36,005 bases of DNA from Limisphaerales bacterium. Its GTDB lineage: Bacteria > Verrucomicrobiota > Verrucomicrobiia > Limisphaerales > SXTU01. Below the pieces are notes generated by a model, which was not told the DNA's origin, did no database searches, and saw nothing but the letters and a program-made list of their open reading frames with translations. The stretch covers positions 1 through 36,005 of the forward strand of contig WRPG01000054.1 of NCBI GenBank assembly GCA_009773355.1, in the 5' to 3' direction. The translations under genes and the position numbers were made by a program. Positions 8,015 to 16,667 of this stretch are shown one piece after another. The number at the start of each line of letters is the position of its first letter. Positions within the stretch are counted from its first letter, which is position 1.

Positions 8015-9040
8015 TCAGGCCAGTTCAACCCGTTGTCCGCTCCGCACGGATTGCTCCTCCGCCTCGCAAATCTCCACCGAGCTGACGCCGTCCGCCGCTG
8101 TCACCACGGTCGGCTCCGCGCCCGCCAGCGCGCACTCGACGAAGTGCCGCAACTCGCCCACGTAGCCGTCGGGCTGGCCGAGCTTGAGCACCTGCGCGGG
8201 CTGGCCGGCCTCGCAGAGCTTGAGCGCGTCTGCGGCGCGCGCGAGGTCGTAGTCCACCGTCGCGCGCTCGAAGTTCACCGTGTAGCTCATGTTGAAGCCG
8301 AAGCCCGGCGTCATGCACCACGCGCCTTCGGCGTGGACCATCGTGCCACCGGCGACCTCGTATTCCGTCACGACGTGGTCAATCGCCCCGCTGATTTTCG
8401 TGTGGCCCACCGAGCGCACGGCGCGCGGGCGGCCGAAGCAGAATTGCACGAAGTCCGTGTCGTGGATGTGCAGATCCAGCAACGCGCCGCCGGACTTTGC
8501 GCCGTCGAGGAAGTTGGCTTGGCCCCAGCCCGGCGGCTCGGCCACACGACGGAAGCGCGCGGAAAGCACCTTGCCAAAACGCCCATCCGCGATGGCCGCG
8601 CGCACCCAGACCCACTCCGGGAAGAAGCGCAGGCACATCGCGGGCATGAGGATGCGGCCCGTCTCGGCGGCGACCGCGGCCATCTCGCGCGCCTGCGCGG
8701 CAGTGCGGGCGAAGGGCTTTTCGCAGAGGACATGCTTGCCCGCGCGCAACGCGGCGATGGCGAGACCACGATGCGTGAGGGTGGGCGCGCAGATGTCCAC
8801 GGCGTGGATGTCGGGATCGGCGAGCATCGCGGCGTAGTCGCGGAACGGCCTGAAGCTGCCCGGCTCCAGCTTCACGGGCGCGTTGTCGCCTACATTGCCG
8901 GCCACGCCGGTGAAGTCGCCGTCGAGGTGACGGCCGCTGGGATTGCAGAGCGCGGCGACGCGCGCGCCGGGCACCTGCCGCAGCGCCTTGATGTGCGTGG
9001 CGGCCATGAAGCCGAGACCGATGAGGGCGAGATTGAGCAT
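8015..9040 (-). CDS. Gfo/Idh/MocA family NAD(P)-dependent oxidoreductase
   Basis: A 341-residue cytoplasmic oxidoreductase expected to use NAD(P) on a sugar, inositol or related polyol. The N-terminal Rossmann fold has ALIGLGFMAATH (residues 5-16). The catalytic-lysine motif CEKPF is at residues 106-110. The C-terminal beta-sheet domain carries GGALLDLHIHDTD at about 184-196, matching the family's G-G-x-x-x-D-x-x-x-H-x-x-D pattern with the active-site His. The ATG at 9040 starts directly at the first beta strand; the longer in-frame extension would encode sequence derived from a gcgcaaggg/acgcaaagg type repeat. It sits in the run 11199-5907 with a Tat-exported sugar isomerase, consistent with carbohydrate catabolism. 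The specific substrate is unknown. Confidence 0.94.
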   Translation of the reverse strand: MLNLALIGLGFMAATHIKALRQVPGARVAALCNPSGRHLDGDFTGVAGNVGDNAPVKLEPGSFRPFRDYAAMLADPDIHAVDICAPTLTHRGLAIAALRAGKHVLCEKPFARTAAQAREMAAVAAETGRILMPAMCLRFFPEWVWVRAAIADGRFGKVLSARFRRVAEPPGWGQANFLDGAKSGGALLDLHIHDTDFVQFCFGRPRAVRSVGHTKISGAIDHVVTEYEVAGGTMVHAEGAWCMTPGFGFNMSYTVNFERATVDYDLARAADALKLCEAGQPAQVLKLGQPDGYVGELRHFVECALAGAEPTVVTAADGVSSVEICEAEEQSVRSGQRVELA

Positions 9041-9112
9041 GGACGAATTAGCCGCGAAAGGGCGCAAGGGACGCAAAGGAAAAATACGGAGAGTTGGCCG
9101 TCCGCTGTTTGG

Positions 9113-9724
9113 CTACGCAACCTGCCGCTTCAACCACCGCTCCCAGTCCGCCGACGTGTCCACATCGGACAGTTCGCGCAACAGCGCGACACGCAGGTCG
9201 CTTTCGCGGGCGCGGCGCACGGTCTCGCCGAACACACGGTTGGTGCTCCACGGGATTCCAGTGAAGAGCGTCGGCTGCGGCGCGCGCAGGCCGATGAGCC
9301 AGTAGCCGCCGTCCAGCGCAGGGCCTAGCACAACGTCGTGGCCTTCCAGCGCCAGCCAGGCGTCCTCGATGTCCGCTGCGGTCACGTCCGGGCAGTCCGA
9401 GCCGATGACGACGACGTGCTGCGCATCGGACTCGAAGTGCTCGTCGAACGCGGCGTGCAATCGCCCGCCGAGGTCGCCTCCGACCTGAGGGCACAAGGTC
9501 CAGCCGGGACGAAGCCACGGTTCGATTTCCGCGGCAGCCTCCAAGGGCGCGAAGCACAACTCGGCCTTGGGCAGCGGGGTGAGGTTGGCGAGCAGCGCCT
9601 CGACGAGCTGTCGGTAGGCGGCGCAGGCGGCGTCCGCGCCGAGTGATTCTGCGAGCCGGGTTTTCACCGCGCCGGCGCGGGGAGCCTTCAGGAAGACCAC
9701 CAGCCGGCTCGCGTTCGTCCTCAT
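9113..9724 (-). CDS. TIGR04282 / DUF2064 family GT-A-like transferase
   Basis: A 203-residue protein of the rSAM/selenodomain-associated transferase 1 family (TIGR04282, DUF2064), a GT-A nucleotidyl/glycosyl-transferase-like fold. The diagnostic motifs are FLKAPRAGAVKTRLA at residues 10-24 (family F-x-K-x-P-x-x-G-x-V-K-T-R-L), VVIGSDCPDV (the metal-binding D-C-P region) and VLGPALDGGYWLIGL. The length is typical. The ATG at 9724 overlaps the stop of the upstream MFS gene in an ATGA, which implies translational coupling. The biochemical role of the family is poorly defined, so no substrate is assigned. Confidence 0.92.
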   Translation of the reverse strand: MRTNASRLVVFLKAPRAGAVKTRLAESLGADAACAAYRQLVEALLANLTPLPKAELCFAPLEAAAEIEPWLRPGWTLCPQVGGDLGGRLHAAFDEHFESDAQHVVVIGSDCPDVTAADIEDAWLALEGHDVVLGPALDGGYWLIGLRAPQPTLFTGIPWSTNRVFGETVRRARESDLRVALLRELSDVDTSADWERWLKRQVA

Positions 9725-11199
9725 TCCACGGCGGACAGTTCCGTCTCGGTGGCGTGGCCGCCGAGGTCTTTGGGTTCGGGCAGGATGATGGCGACCAACA
9801 TGCCGGGGACGAAGAGGCACGCGGCGAAGAGCAGCGTTTTCTTGAAATCGCCGCCGCTGGCGAGCGAGCCGGAGAAGACCACGCCCAGCGCGGATGCGAT
9901 GCGCCCGATGTTGTAGCAGAAGCCCGCGCCCGTGGTGCGCAGCAGCGTGGGGAAGAGCGGCGGCAAATACATGGTGAACAGGCCGAAGACGCCGGAGAAG
10001 AACCCGACCGCCGGGAACCAGACCCACACGAGCGATTCCCAGCCGCGCACTTGAATGAACGTCCCGCCCATCGTGAGGAAGAACCCGAGGTAGCAAATCG
10101 CGATGGAGCGCCGGTAGCCGAAGCAGCGCGCGAGCGCCGCCGCCGCGAAATTGCCGACGATGCTTGCCACGATGACCACGAAGAAGGCGATGCTGACGGT
10201 CTTCTGCTTGTAGGCAGCTATCCACTTGGCGGCCTCGGCTGGCGCAGCGCCCGCTGCTCCGACCGCGCTCTTGGCGAGCTCCACCTTCGCCGCCGCGTCG
10301 AGGTCGGGAAGATTTCGCAGGTGCTGCGCATGCCAGAACATGAAGGCCCACCACGCCGTCAGCCCGCAGGCGCAGACGATGATGGTGAGCAACGTCGTGC
10401 GCCGCACCGCGCCGCGAAAGAGGTCGGCGATGCCGGGCTGCGAGCCGAGCGACGCGCGTTTGGCGGCGTGCCATTCCTCCGGCTCCGGCACATGGCGGCG
10501 AATCCAGAAGACCATCAGCGCCGGCAGGATGCCGACGAGGAAGACCCATTTCGGATGCAGGTCCGCCATGAGGAAGGTGGTGAGGCACGCGAGCAGCACG
10601 CCGAGGTTCACGCCGGTTTGCAGCACGGCAGCGATCCACGGCCGCCACTTCTTCGGCCACGTCTCGGACAGCAGCGAGGAGCCGACCGCCCATTCGCCGC
10701 CGATGCCCAGCGCGGCCAGAAAGCGGAAGATGAGCAACTGCCACCACGTCTGCGCGAAGAAGGACAGCCCGGTGAAGACCGCGTAAGTCAGGATCGTGAG
10801 CGAGAGCGAACGGCTGCGCCCGAGGATGTCGCCGAGCCGCCCGAAGAACGCGCCGCCCAACGCCCAACCGACGAGGAAGGCGGCCTGGATGTAGCCGGAT
10901 TTTTGCTTCACCAGCTCGTGCGCGGGCGTGGCGTCGGCGGGAATCAACGCCTCGTTGATGAGCAGCGACGCGACGAACGTGGACGCCACCAGCCCGTAAA
11001 GGTGCATGTCCAGCCCGTCGAAGAGCCAGCCCAGCCACGCGGCGAGGCCGGACTTGCGCTGCTGCGGCGTGAGTTCGCGGAGGGTGGTGGCCTCGGCCTT
11101 GGCGGCCTCGGTCGGCGTGAACCTGACCGCCTGGCCATCGGGGCCGGCCTTGCGCATGAAGATGGTGCTCTGCGGCTCTTGCTCAGGCTGGTTGCTCAT
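9721..11199 (-). CDS. MFS transporter (sugar/organic-acid porter type)
   Basis: A 492-residue major facilitator superfamily transporter with about 12 predicted TM helices. After a hydrophilic N-terminus of about 50 residues, TM1 contains WLFDGLDMHLYGL, an acidic D-G-x-D pattern seen in the aromatic-acid/sugar porter branches. The loop 2-3 signature GRLGDILGRSRSL follows, and GIGGEWAVGSSLL is the TM5 pattern of the same branch. An Ala-rich insert (about residues 300-325, AVGAAGAAPAEAAK) lies in a loop between TM segments. It starts the minus-strand run that continues through the TIGR04282 protein (ATGA overlap) and Gfo/Idh, suggesting that it imports the substrate of those enzymes. The ATG at 11199 was chosen over upstream in-frame codons because those lie in sequence without protein character. 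Confidence 0.93.
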   Translation of the reverse strand: MSNQPEQEPQSTIFMRKAGPDGQAVRFTPTEAAKAEATTLRELTPQQRKSGLAAWLGWLFDGLDMHLYGLVASTFVASLLINEALIPADATPAHELVKQKSGYIQAAFLVGWALGGAFFGRLGDILGRSRSLSLTILTYAVFTGLSFFAQTWWQLLIFRFLAALGIGGEWAVGSSLLSETWPKKWRPWIAAVLQTGVNLGVLLACLTTFLMADLHPKWVFLVGILPALMVFWIRRHVPEPEEWHAAKRASLGSQPGIADLFRGAVRRTTLLTIIVCACGLTAWWAFMFWHAQHLRNLPDLDAAAKVELAKSAVGAAGAAPAEAAKWIAAYKQKTVSIAFFVVIVASIVGNFAAAALARCFGYRRSIAICYLGFFLTMGGTFIQVRGWESLVWVWFPAVGFFSGVFGLFTMYLPPLFPTLLRTTGAGFCYNIGRIASALGVVFSGSLASGGDFKKTLLFAACLFVPGMLVAIILPEPKDLGGHATETELSAVE

Positions 11200-11346
11200 G
11201 GATGCTGGACGCGAGCGTAGGCGAACGAAGTCGCGCGGCACAAGCGGACAGTTGCCCGGGCACATCGGGCGGGGCGCATCAGGCTTTGGGTTTTCCTTGA
11301 ATTGAGCCCGCAGGCTTTTCACTCTCCCCCCGTCACCGCACACGCC

Positions 11347-12564
11347 ATGAACTCTGATTCCTCCCTCTCCCGCCGTTCCTTTCTCACCGCTGCCGCCACC
11401 ACCGTCGCGGGCGTCGCCGCCGCCGCTGACCGCGACTGGACCGGCAAAATCCCCACGCGCTACCCGGACCCGGACATCATCGCGCTGGACAAGCGCTTCA
11501 AGGCCAAGCTCGGCAACACGCCCATCCTGCGGATTCACCACAGCGCGAACACGCTCTGGACCGAAGGCCCGGCGTGGAATGCCGTGGGCCGCTACCTGCT
11601 CTGGAGCGACATCCCCAACAACCTCCAGCAGCGCTGGATTGAGGACGACGGCCACGTCAGCATCTTCCGCAACCCGGTCAACAACACCAACGGCAACACC
11701 TTCGACTATGAGGGCCGGCAGCTCTCCTGCGAGCACCTCACCCGGCGCGTCGTGCGCCATGAGCACAACGGCTCGGTCACGGTGCTGGCGGACAAGTTCG
11801 GCGGCAAGCCCTTCAACGCGCCGAACGACGTGGTGGTCCATCCGAACGGCGACATCTGGTTCACGGACCCCGGCTACGGCGGCCTGATGAACTACGAGGG
11901 CGAGCGCGTGAAGTCCACGACCGTCCAGCCGCACCAGAAGGAGGCCGTGTATGTGATTGATGGCAAGTCCGGCAAGATCGAGAAGGTCACGGACGAAATC
12001 TTCAAGCCCAACGGCCTGTGCTTCTCACCCGACTACAAGAAGCTCTACGTGGCCGACACCGGCGCGAGCCATTACGAAAACGCGCCGAAGAACATCAAGG
12101 TGTGGGACGTGGATGGCAAGAAGCTCAAGGGCGGGCGGGAATTTTGCTCAATGGCGATGGTCAAGTGTGGCAATGGCAAATGCGAAAATGTGGATGTCGC
12201 GAAGACGGAAGAGTATCGGAAAACCGCACAACCTCCGCTTGGCTTTGGTGGAAAACCATTCGACCCGAAGGACTACGGTCGCACCGCCGACGGAAGGACC
12301 GGAGCAATCGTCGCAGGTTTTGCCGACGGCATCCGCTGCGACACCGAGGGGAACATCTGGGCCAGCGCCGGCTGGGTGGGCGCGGGCTACGACGGGGTCC
12401 ACATCTTCGCCGGCACGGACGGGCAGCGGATCGGGCAGATTCTGTTGCCGGAGATTTGCTCAAACGTCTGCTTCGGCGGCGCGAAGCGAAACCGCCTCTT
12501 CATGACCGCCAGCACCTCGGTCTATGCGGTCTATGTCGAGACGCAGGGCGCGCACATCACCTGA
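11347..12564 (+). CDS. Tat-exported SMP-30/gluconolactonase family protein with an extra segment
   Basis: A 405-residue predicted periplasmic beta-propeller lactonase. The Tat signal is LSRRSFLTAAATTVAG (residues 7-22). Metal-site motifs of the SMP-30/regucalcin family are present: TEGPAW with Glu73, FNAPNDVVV with Asn160/Asp161, KPNGLCFSPD with Asn222, and the late ADGIRCD. The reaction would be hydrolysis of a sugar lactone such as gluconolactone, the product of sugar oxidation. One region looks inserted: about residues 269-322, with CGNGKC and a Lys/Glu-rich stretch, interrupts the usual path from KLKGGREF to ADGIRCD, and its DNA (about 12150-12310) is visibly less GC-rich than its surroundings. 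The start is the ATG at 11347 next to the RR motif. Confidence 0.93.
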   Translation: MNSDSSLSRRSFLTAAATTVAGVAAAADRDWTGKIPTRYPDPDIIALDKRFKAKLGNTPILRIHHSANTLWTEGPAWNAVGRYLLWSDIPNNLQQRWIEDDGHVSIFRNPVNNTNGNTFDYEGRQLSCEHLTRRVVRHEHNGSVTVLADKFGGKPFNAPNDVVVHPNGDIWFTDPGYGGLMNYEGERVKSTTVQPHQKEAVYVIDGKSGKIEKVTDEIFKPNGLCFSPDYKKLYVADTGASHYENAPKNIKVWDVDGKKLKGGREFCSMAMVKCGNGKCENVDVAKTEEYRKTAQPPLGFGGKPFDPKDYGRTADGRTGAIVAGFADGIRCDTEGNIWASAGWVGAGYDGVHIFAGTDGQRIGQILLPEICSNVCFGGAKRNRLFMTASTSVYAVYVETQGAHIT

Positions 12565-12585
12565 GCGGCCCGTTGGTCGGGCGCG

Positions 12586-12624
12586 GGGCGGGCCTTCGCG
12601 GGACTGGCGGAGCACGGCCCGCCC
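12586..12624. terminator. Possible bidirectional terminator between convergent genes
   Basis: A perfect 9-bp G/C stem (gggcgggcc at 12586-12594, ggcccgccc at 12616-12624) closes a 21-nt loop between the SMP-30 stop (+) and the stop of the membrane protein (-). The position suits a shared terminator, but there is no T-tract on either side. Confidence 0.35.
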
Positions 12625-12644
12625 GGCTCCAGCGCCGGAGATTG

Positions 12645-13802
12645 CTATTCGGCGGCGGCGCGGGCGTCCGCCGGCTTGAGCAGTTGCCGCCACAGGGCAA
12701 ATGCTCCGGCGAAGAGGAAGTAGGAGCCATAGCCCGCATAGCCGGTGTCAAGCCTCCCCGCGAGCACGCTCATCAGGGCCATGCCGGCCGCCACCAGGAA
12801 GAACTGTCCGGCCGCCAGCGAGGTGGCCGCCCCGGCGATGGTTCCCGCCGACTTCGGCCACGCCAGCGCGCCCGTGATCAGCAACGCCACCGCCGGCAGG
12901 ACGATGCCCGAGTGGGGCAGCACGCGCGAGAAGCGCGTCACGCGGTCCATTCCCTCCAACGGGGCGAACCCGGCCGGGTTGTGCAGGTAGAACGGCAGGT
13001 TGATGGCCAGCACCAGCCCGCCAATGGCAAGGCCGACCTGCATCATGGTTCCGAGGCCATGCCGGTGGAGCAGAAACGCCATGACGGGAATGCCCGCCAG
13101 GCCGAAGTTGGGCCGGTTTGAAACTGCCAGCGCGAACAACAGCACCGCCCCCCAGCGCCGGGCCGCGTTGACGCCCGGCTCACCCCACGAGCGCAGCAGG
13201 CACCACACGGCCACGAACACCGAGATGCCGCTCGTCACGCCGTCGCTGCCCGTGACGGTCTGCTGCATCACCGCCGGGCTGGCGCACAGGATCAGTCCGA
13301 ACAACGGCAGCGCCCGCCGCAGGCCGAACTCCGCGGCGAGCAGCCAGAGATACGCGCCCAGCCAGAAGAGGCTCTGGTAGGCGCTCGTTCCCAGGGCCAC
13401 GAACGGCGCGGCCAGGAAGAGCGAGCCGGGCAGGTGATGAATGCGGTTCCCGAGGTAGGTCAGCTCCGTGTAGGGATATTCTCCACGGGCCATGGCGCGG
13501 ACGGCGAGGTCATACGCCTCGTCCGTGTCGCTGCCCCGGCCCGGGACGTTGGTGTTTGCCATCGGGAACAAGACAGCGAAGGCGATGAAGATGCCCGCCA
13601 TCATCACCGCCGCGAGCGCCCGCGCGTGCCGCTCACTGAGCCGGGCTTCGACCTGCGCGGCCACCCGCTCCGCAGCCAGGACCAGCGCCAGCACGGCGAA
13701 CGGAAACACCGCCAGACCGGGCCGCCCCAGATACTTCTCCACCTGGTGAAGCGACGGGAGGACGAGCAGGGCCGTCAGGGCCGCCCGGACAAGGTTGCTC
13801 AT
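12645..13802 (-). CDS. Polytopic membrane protein, GT-C glycosyltransferase-like
   Basis: A 385-residue integral membrane protein with about ten hydrophobic helices. After TM2 an acidic extracytoplasmic segment reads GSDTDEAYDLAVRAMARG, followed by EYPYTELTYLGN and LPGSLF. This resembles the first periplasmic loop of GT-C lipid-linked-sugar glycosyltransferases (ArnT/PMT and DUF2029 types), where an acidic residue is catalytic and a P-Y motif follows. The assignment is by pattern only. The ATG at 13802 lies 20 bp beyond the stop of the PVC heme protein gene, so it is the last member of that run. It could instead be an unrelated membrane protein. Confidence 0.85.
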   Translation of the reverse strand: MSNLVRAALTALLVLPSLHQVEKYLGRPGLAVFPFAVLALVLAAERVAAQVEARLSERHARALAAVMMAGIFIAFAVLFPMANTNVPGRGSDTDEAYDLAVRAMARGEYPYTELTYLGNRIHHLPGSLFLAAPFVALGTSAYQSLFWLGAYLWLLAAEFGLRRALPLFGLILCASPAVMQQTVTGSDGVTSGISVFVAVWCLLRSWGEPGVNAARRWGAVLLFALAVSNRPNFGLAGIPVMAFLLHRHGLGTMMQVGLAIGGLVLAINLPFYLHNPAGFAPLEGMDRVTRFSRVLPHSGIVLPAVALLITGALAWPKSAGTIAGAATSLAAGQFFLVAAGMALMSVLAGRLDTGYAGYGSYFLFAGAFALWRQLLKPADARAAAE

Positions 13803-13822
13803 CGCTTCGCTGGGATCGCCCG

Positions 13823-16438
13823 CTACTTGAACATCGCGTGCTTGGCGTCGCCGCCGCTCAGGACGTAGGCGACGAGGTCGAGGATTTCGTCCTGCTTGAG
13901 CATGTTGATGAGGCCCTCGGGCATGGGCGAAACCTTGGACGGCTCCATCTTGACCACCAGCTTGCGGTCCACGCCGAGGCGCTGGTTCGGGTCGGTCAGG
14001 TCGGTGTTCACCTGCACCGTGTCGCCGCTGAGGTTGACGATGATGCCGGAGATTTTCTCTCCGTCGGTCTTCGTCAGCACCACAGGGACGAACTGCTCGT
14101 TGATCTCCTTGCTCGGATTGATGACCTGGTCGAGGAAATCGCGCGCGTTGTAGCGGCCGCCCGCGCCGGTGAGATCCGGGCCGGTCATGCCGCCTTCGTT
14201 GCCGAAGCGGTGGCAGGCGAAGCACGCGGACGCGCCGAACATCTTGCGCCCGTTGTCGTAGTTGCGGCCCTTCAGTCCCTTCTCAGCAACGACGGCCAGC
14301 TCGTCGAGCTTCCATTCCTTCACGTAGGAGCGGCCTGCGAACGCCTCGGCCAGCGCTTCGAGCGGCGACTTCTTCACGGGCTTCTTCGCGAGCAAGGCGG
14401 CGAGCGTGGTCTTCTCGGCGTCGGTCAACGTGGCCTCTGCGCCGGTGCGGATGAACTCGATGAACTTCTCGAAGCTCGCGCCGCCCCGGTAGTTTGCGGC
14501 GCGCAGGAACCAGTTGAACTGGTCGGTGCGCAGCGCGGTGGTCCAGCCGGCCTTCAGCATCCGCAGCGAGCGGGCGTATTCCATCTGCTCCTCCTGGCCG
14601 GGCGCGTTCTTCAGCGCGGCGATGCCCTTGGCGGCAATGTTCGGCGACTGGAGGGCGACGAGCGTCTCGCACAGCACCCAGTTCAGCGGGAAGTTCTCGG
14701 CGGGGAACAGCGGGTCCAGCTTGGCAATGGCGCGCTGGCGAGTGGCTTCATCGGGCTGCCCGAAGCGCACGAGGCTGATGGAGTAAGTGCGGACGAACGC
14801 GAGGCGCTGGTCTTGGTTCAGCTTCTTCCAATCCACCTTGTCGAGCGCGGCGAAAATCTTCGCGCCCATCGCGGTGTTGACGGGCGCGTCGCTGGGCTTG
14901 CGATGCTGCGGGTCAATGCCGGTCACGCGCGCGAGGGCGAGCAACGCTTCGACCTGCTTGCCCCCGTCCTTCTCGGTGAGCGCCTTGTCGGCCCACGTTG
15001 CGGCGGGCTGCCATTCCAGCGCGGTGCGGGCGGCCCAGCGCAGGTAGCGGTCGCTGCTGGTCAAGTGCGGCCACGCGGCGGCGACGGCCTTCGCGTCGGC
15101 CTTGCCGTGGAAAGCTTCAAGCGAGTGGCGCAGCGCGCGGGCCTTCGCGGCGACAGGGTCCGTCACCGACTTCGCGGGCGCGGTGGATTCCTTGCCGGTG
15201 TAAGTCACGCGGTAGAGGCCGGACTGCACCTTGCGCCCGCCGATGGCGAAATACATCGCGCCGTCCGCCGGGTGGATGATGGCGTCGGTGAGCGGCAGCG
15301 GCGCGCCGGAGAGGAACTCCTCGCGCGTGGCGGTGTAGCTGGAGCCGTCGGGCTTGAGGTGGACGGCGTAGAGCTTGCCCCAGCTCCAATCGAGGATGTA
15401 GAGCGCGTCCTGATACTTCGCGGGGAACTTCGCGCCGTAGCCGAAGGTCACGCCGGTGGGCGAGCCGGGGCCGATGTTGACGACCGCGCCGAGGTTGTCG
15501 GGATACCACTCGGGGCGCTTGCCCGCGCCGTTGCGCCAGCCGTATTCGGAGCCGCTGGTGACGTGGTTGACGCGCGTGGGCCGATACCACGGGGTGTTGA
15601 AATCGTATTCCATGTCGGCGTCGTAGGTGAACAGCTCGCCGTCGCGGTTGAGCGCGGCGTCGAAGATGTTCCGGTAGCCGGACGAAACCGGCTCGAAGTT
15701 TTTCCCGTCGAGCGACACGCGGTAAATGATGCCGCCAGGCCCGAGCACCTCGCGCATGAAACCGCGGCCGTCCGGCATGCGCGGGAGCACATGGTCCTCG
15801 CCCCAGATGAGCGGAACTTTCGACGAGCTGAACGCCGTGGGCTTCGTCCCGTTGCCGGTGATGAGGAAGAGCGACTTGGCATCCGGCGCGAGCACGATGG
15901 CGTGGACGCCGTGGTCGCCGCGCGCCTGCATGTCGCGGAGCAGCTCCACCTTGTCGAGCACGTCGTCGTTCTTCGAGGACGTGACGCGGTAGAGGCCGCT
16001 GGGGATTTTGTTCTCGTAATCGTTCACCGCGCAGTAGAGGCCGTTGTTGAACCACAGCAGGCCGTTCACCGCGCGGATGGCGGCGGGAATCTTCTCAATC
16101 TTCGCCGGGTCGAGCGGCTGGCCGGGCGCGGGCGGCGCGAAGCGGAACAGCCCGCCGTATTGGTCACTGGCGATGATGCGGCCCTTGCCATCCGTGCAAA
16201 GGTTGACCCACGAGCCTTGCTCGGCGGCGGGCACGGAGTGGAGCAGCTCCACCTTGAAGTCCTTGAGCACCTTGATGCGTTCGAGGGGCGTGGCCTTGTT
16301 CTCGTTGACCGCCGCGCCGGCGGTCTGGCGCGGGGCGGCCTTCTTGGCGTCCTTCTTGCCGGGCTTGGCATCTTGGGCGACAGCGGAAAGCAGGCCGAGG
16401 GAGAGGGCGATGACGGCGAAGCGGAACAGATGTTTCAT
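13823..16438 (-). CDS. PVC-type heme-binding CxxCH protein (membrane-bound dehydrogenase domain)
   Basis: An 871-residue exported protein. A Sec signal peptide (MKHLFRFAVIALSLGLLSAVA) precedes a beta-propeller domain of the PQQ/sorbosone-dehydrogenase-like type (TIGR02604 style; about residues 50-420), with ADMEYDFNTPWYRPTRVNHV and GSEYGWRNG typical of it. A helical, HEAT-like middle follows (about 430-700). The C-terminus is the TIGR02603-type heme domain with CFACH at 739-743, GPDLTGAGGRY, and SPMPEGL near the end. Such proteins are presumed to oxidise a sugar or alcohol in the periplasm and pass electrons to the c-type heme; no member's substrate can be inferred here. It follows a DUF1501 gene on the same strand, separated by a 229-bp repeat-filled gap. 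Confidence 0.93.
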   Translation of the reverse strand: MKHLFRFAVIALSLGLLSAVAQDAKPGKKDAKKAAPRQTAGAAVNENKATPLERIKVLKDFKVELLHSVPAAEQGSWVNLCTDGKGRIIASDQYGGLFRFAPPAPGQPLDPAKIEKIPAAIRAVNGLLWFNNGLYCAVNDYENKIPSGLYRVTSSKNDDVLDKVELLRDMQARGDHGVHAIVLAPDAKSLFLITGNGTKPTAFSSSKVPLIWGEDHVLPRMPDGRGFMREVLGPGGIIYRVSLDGKNFEPVSSGYRNIFDAALNRDGELFTYDADMEYDFNTPWYRPTRVNHVTSGSEYGWRNGAGKRPEWYPDNLGAVVNIGPGSPTGVTFGYGAKFPAKYQDALYILDWSWGKLYAVHLKPDGSSYTATREEFLSGAPLPLTDAIIHPADGAMYFAIGGRKVQSGLYRVTYTGKESTAPAKSVTDPVAAKARALRHSLEAFHGKADAKAVAAAWPHLTSSDRYLRWAARTALEWQPAATWADKALTEKDGGKQVEALLALARVTGIDPQHRKPSDAPVNTAMGAKIFAALDKVDWKKLNQDQRLAFVRTYSISLVRFGQPDEATRQRAIAKLDPLFPAENFPLNWVLCETLVALQSPNIAAKGIAALKNAPGQEEQMEYARSLRMLKAGWTTALRTDQFNWFLRAANYRGGASFEKFIEFIRTGAEATLTDAEKTTLAALLAKKPVKKSPLEALAEAFAGRSYVKEWKLDELAVVAEKGLKGRNYDNGRKMFGASACFACHRFGNEGGMTGPDLTGAGGRYNARDFLDQVINPSKEINEQFVPVVLTKTDGEKISGIIVNLSGDTVQVNTDLTDPNQRLGVDRKLVVKMEPSKVSPMPEGLINMLKQDEILDLVAYVLSGGDAKHAMFK

Positions 16439-16488
16439 AAAGCGTGCGGGCGATTAGAGCAGAAGCCCGGCACGGTGCCAACCGGGAG

Positions 16489-16626
16489 TTGTGGAATGTG
16501 GCCATCACGGCCCGACTGGGCTGGGCGGTTCCACAACCCCTTGAGGTTGTTTCCCATTGCGGGCGATTCCCAAGGTAGCGCTGGGCGCGCAACCTTGGGC
16601 TGAGTGACGGAAGCCCGTTGGGCTTC
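16489..16626. repeat. Cluster of several palindromic repeats
   Basis: Three hairpins lie one after another between the DUF1501 and heme-protein genes: ttgtggaa/ttccacaa (16489-16496 and 16529-16536), cccaaggt/accttggg (16569-16576 and 16592-16599) and gaagccc/gggcttc (16610-16616 and 16620-16626). None has a T-tract. I read them as a mosaic of dispersed repeats occupying an intra-operon gap, which may also attenuate or protect the mRNA. Confidence 0.65.
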
Positions 16627-16667
16627 TGCTTTGCGCCCGTCGCGCCCTTGACGTGCGGCTCCTTCCC

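Noticed and set aside
13838-16603. Very long open frame on the strand opposite the heme-protein gene
   Set aside because: The minus-strand frame has a signal peptide, a propeller, a CxxCH motif and clear family motifs. The plus-strand frame is an antisense by-product of high GC at third positions, with Arg/Ala/Val/His-rich composition.
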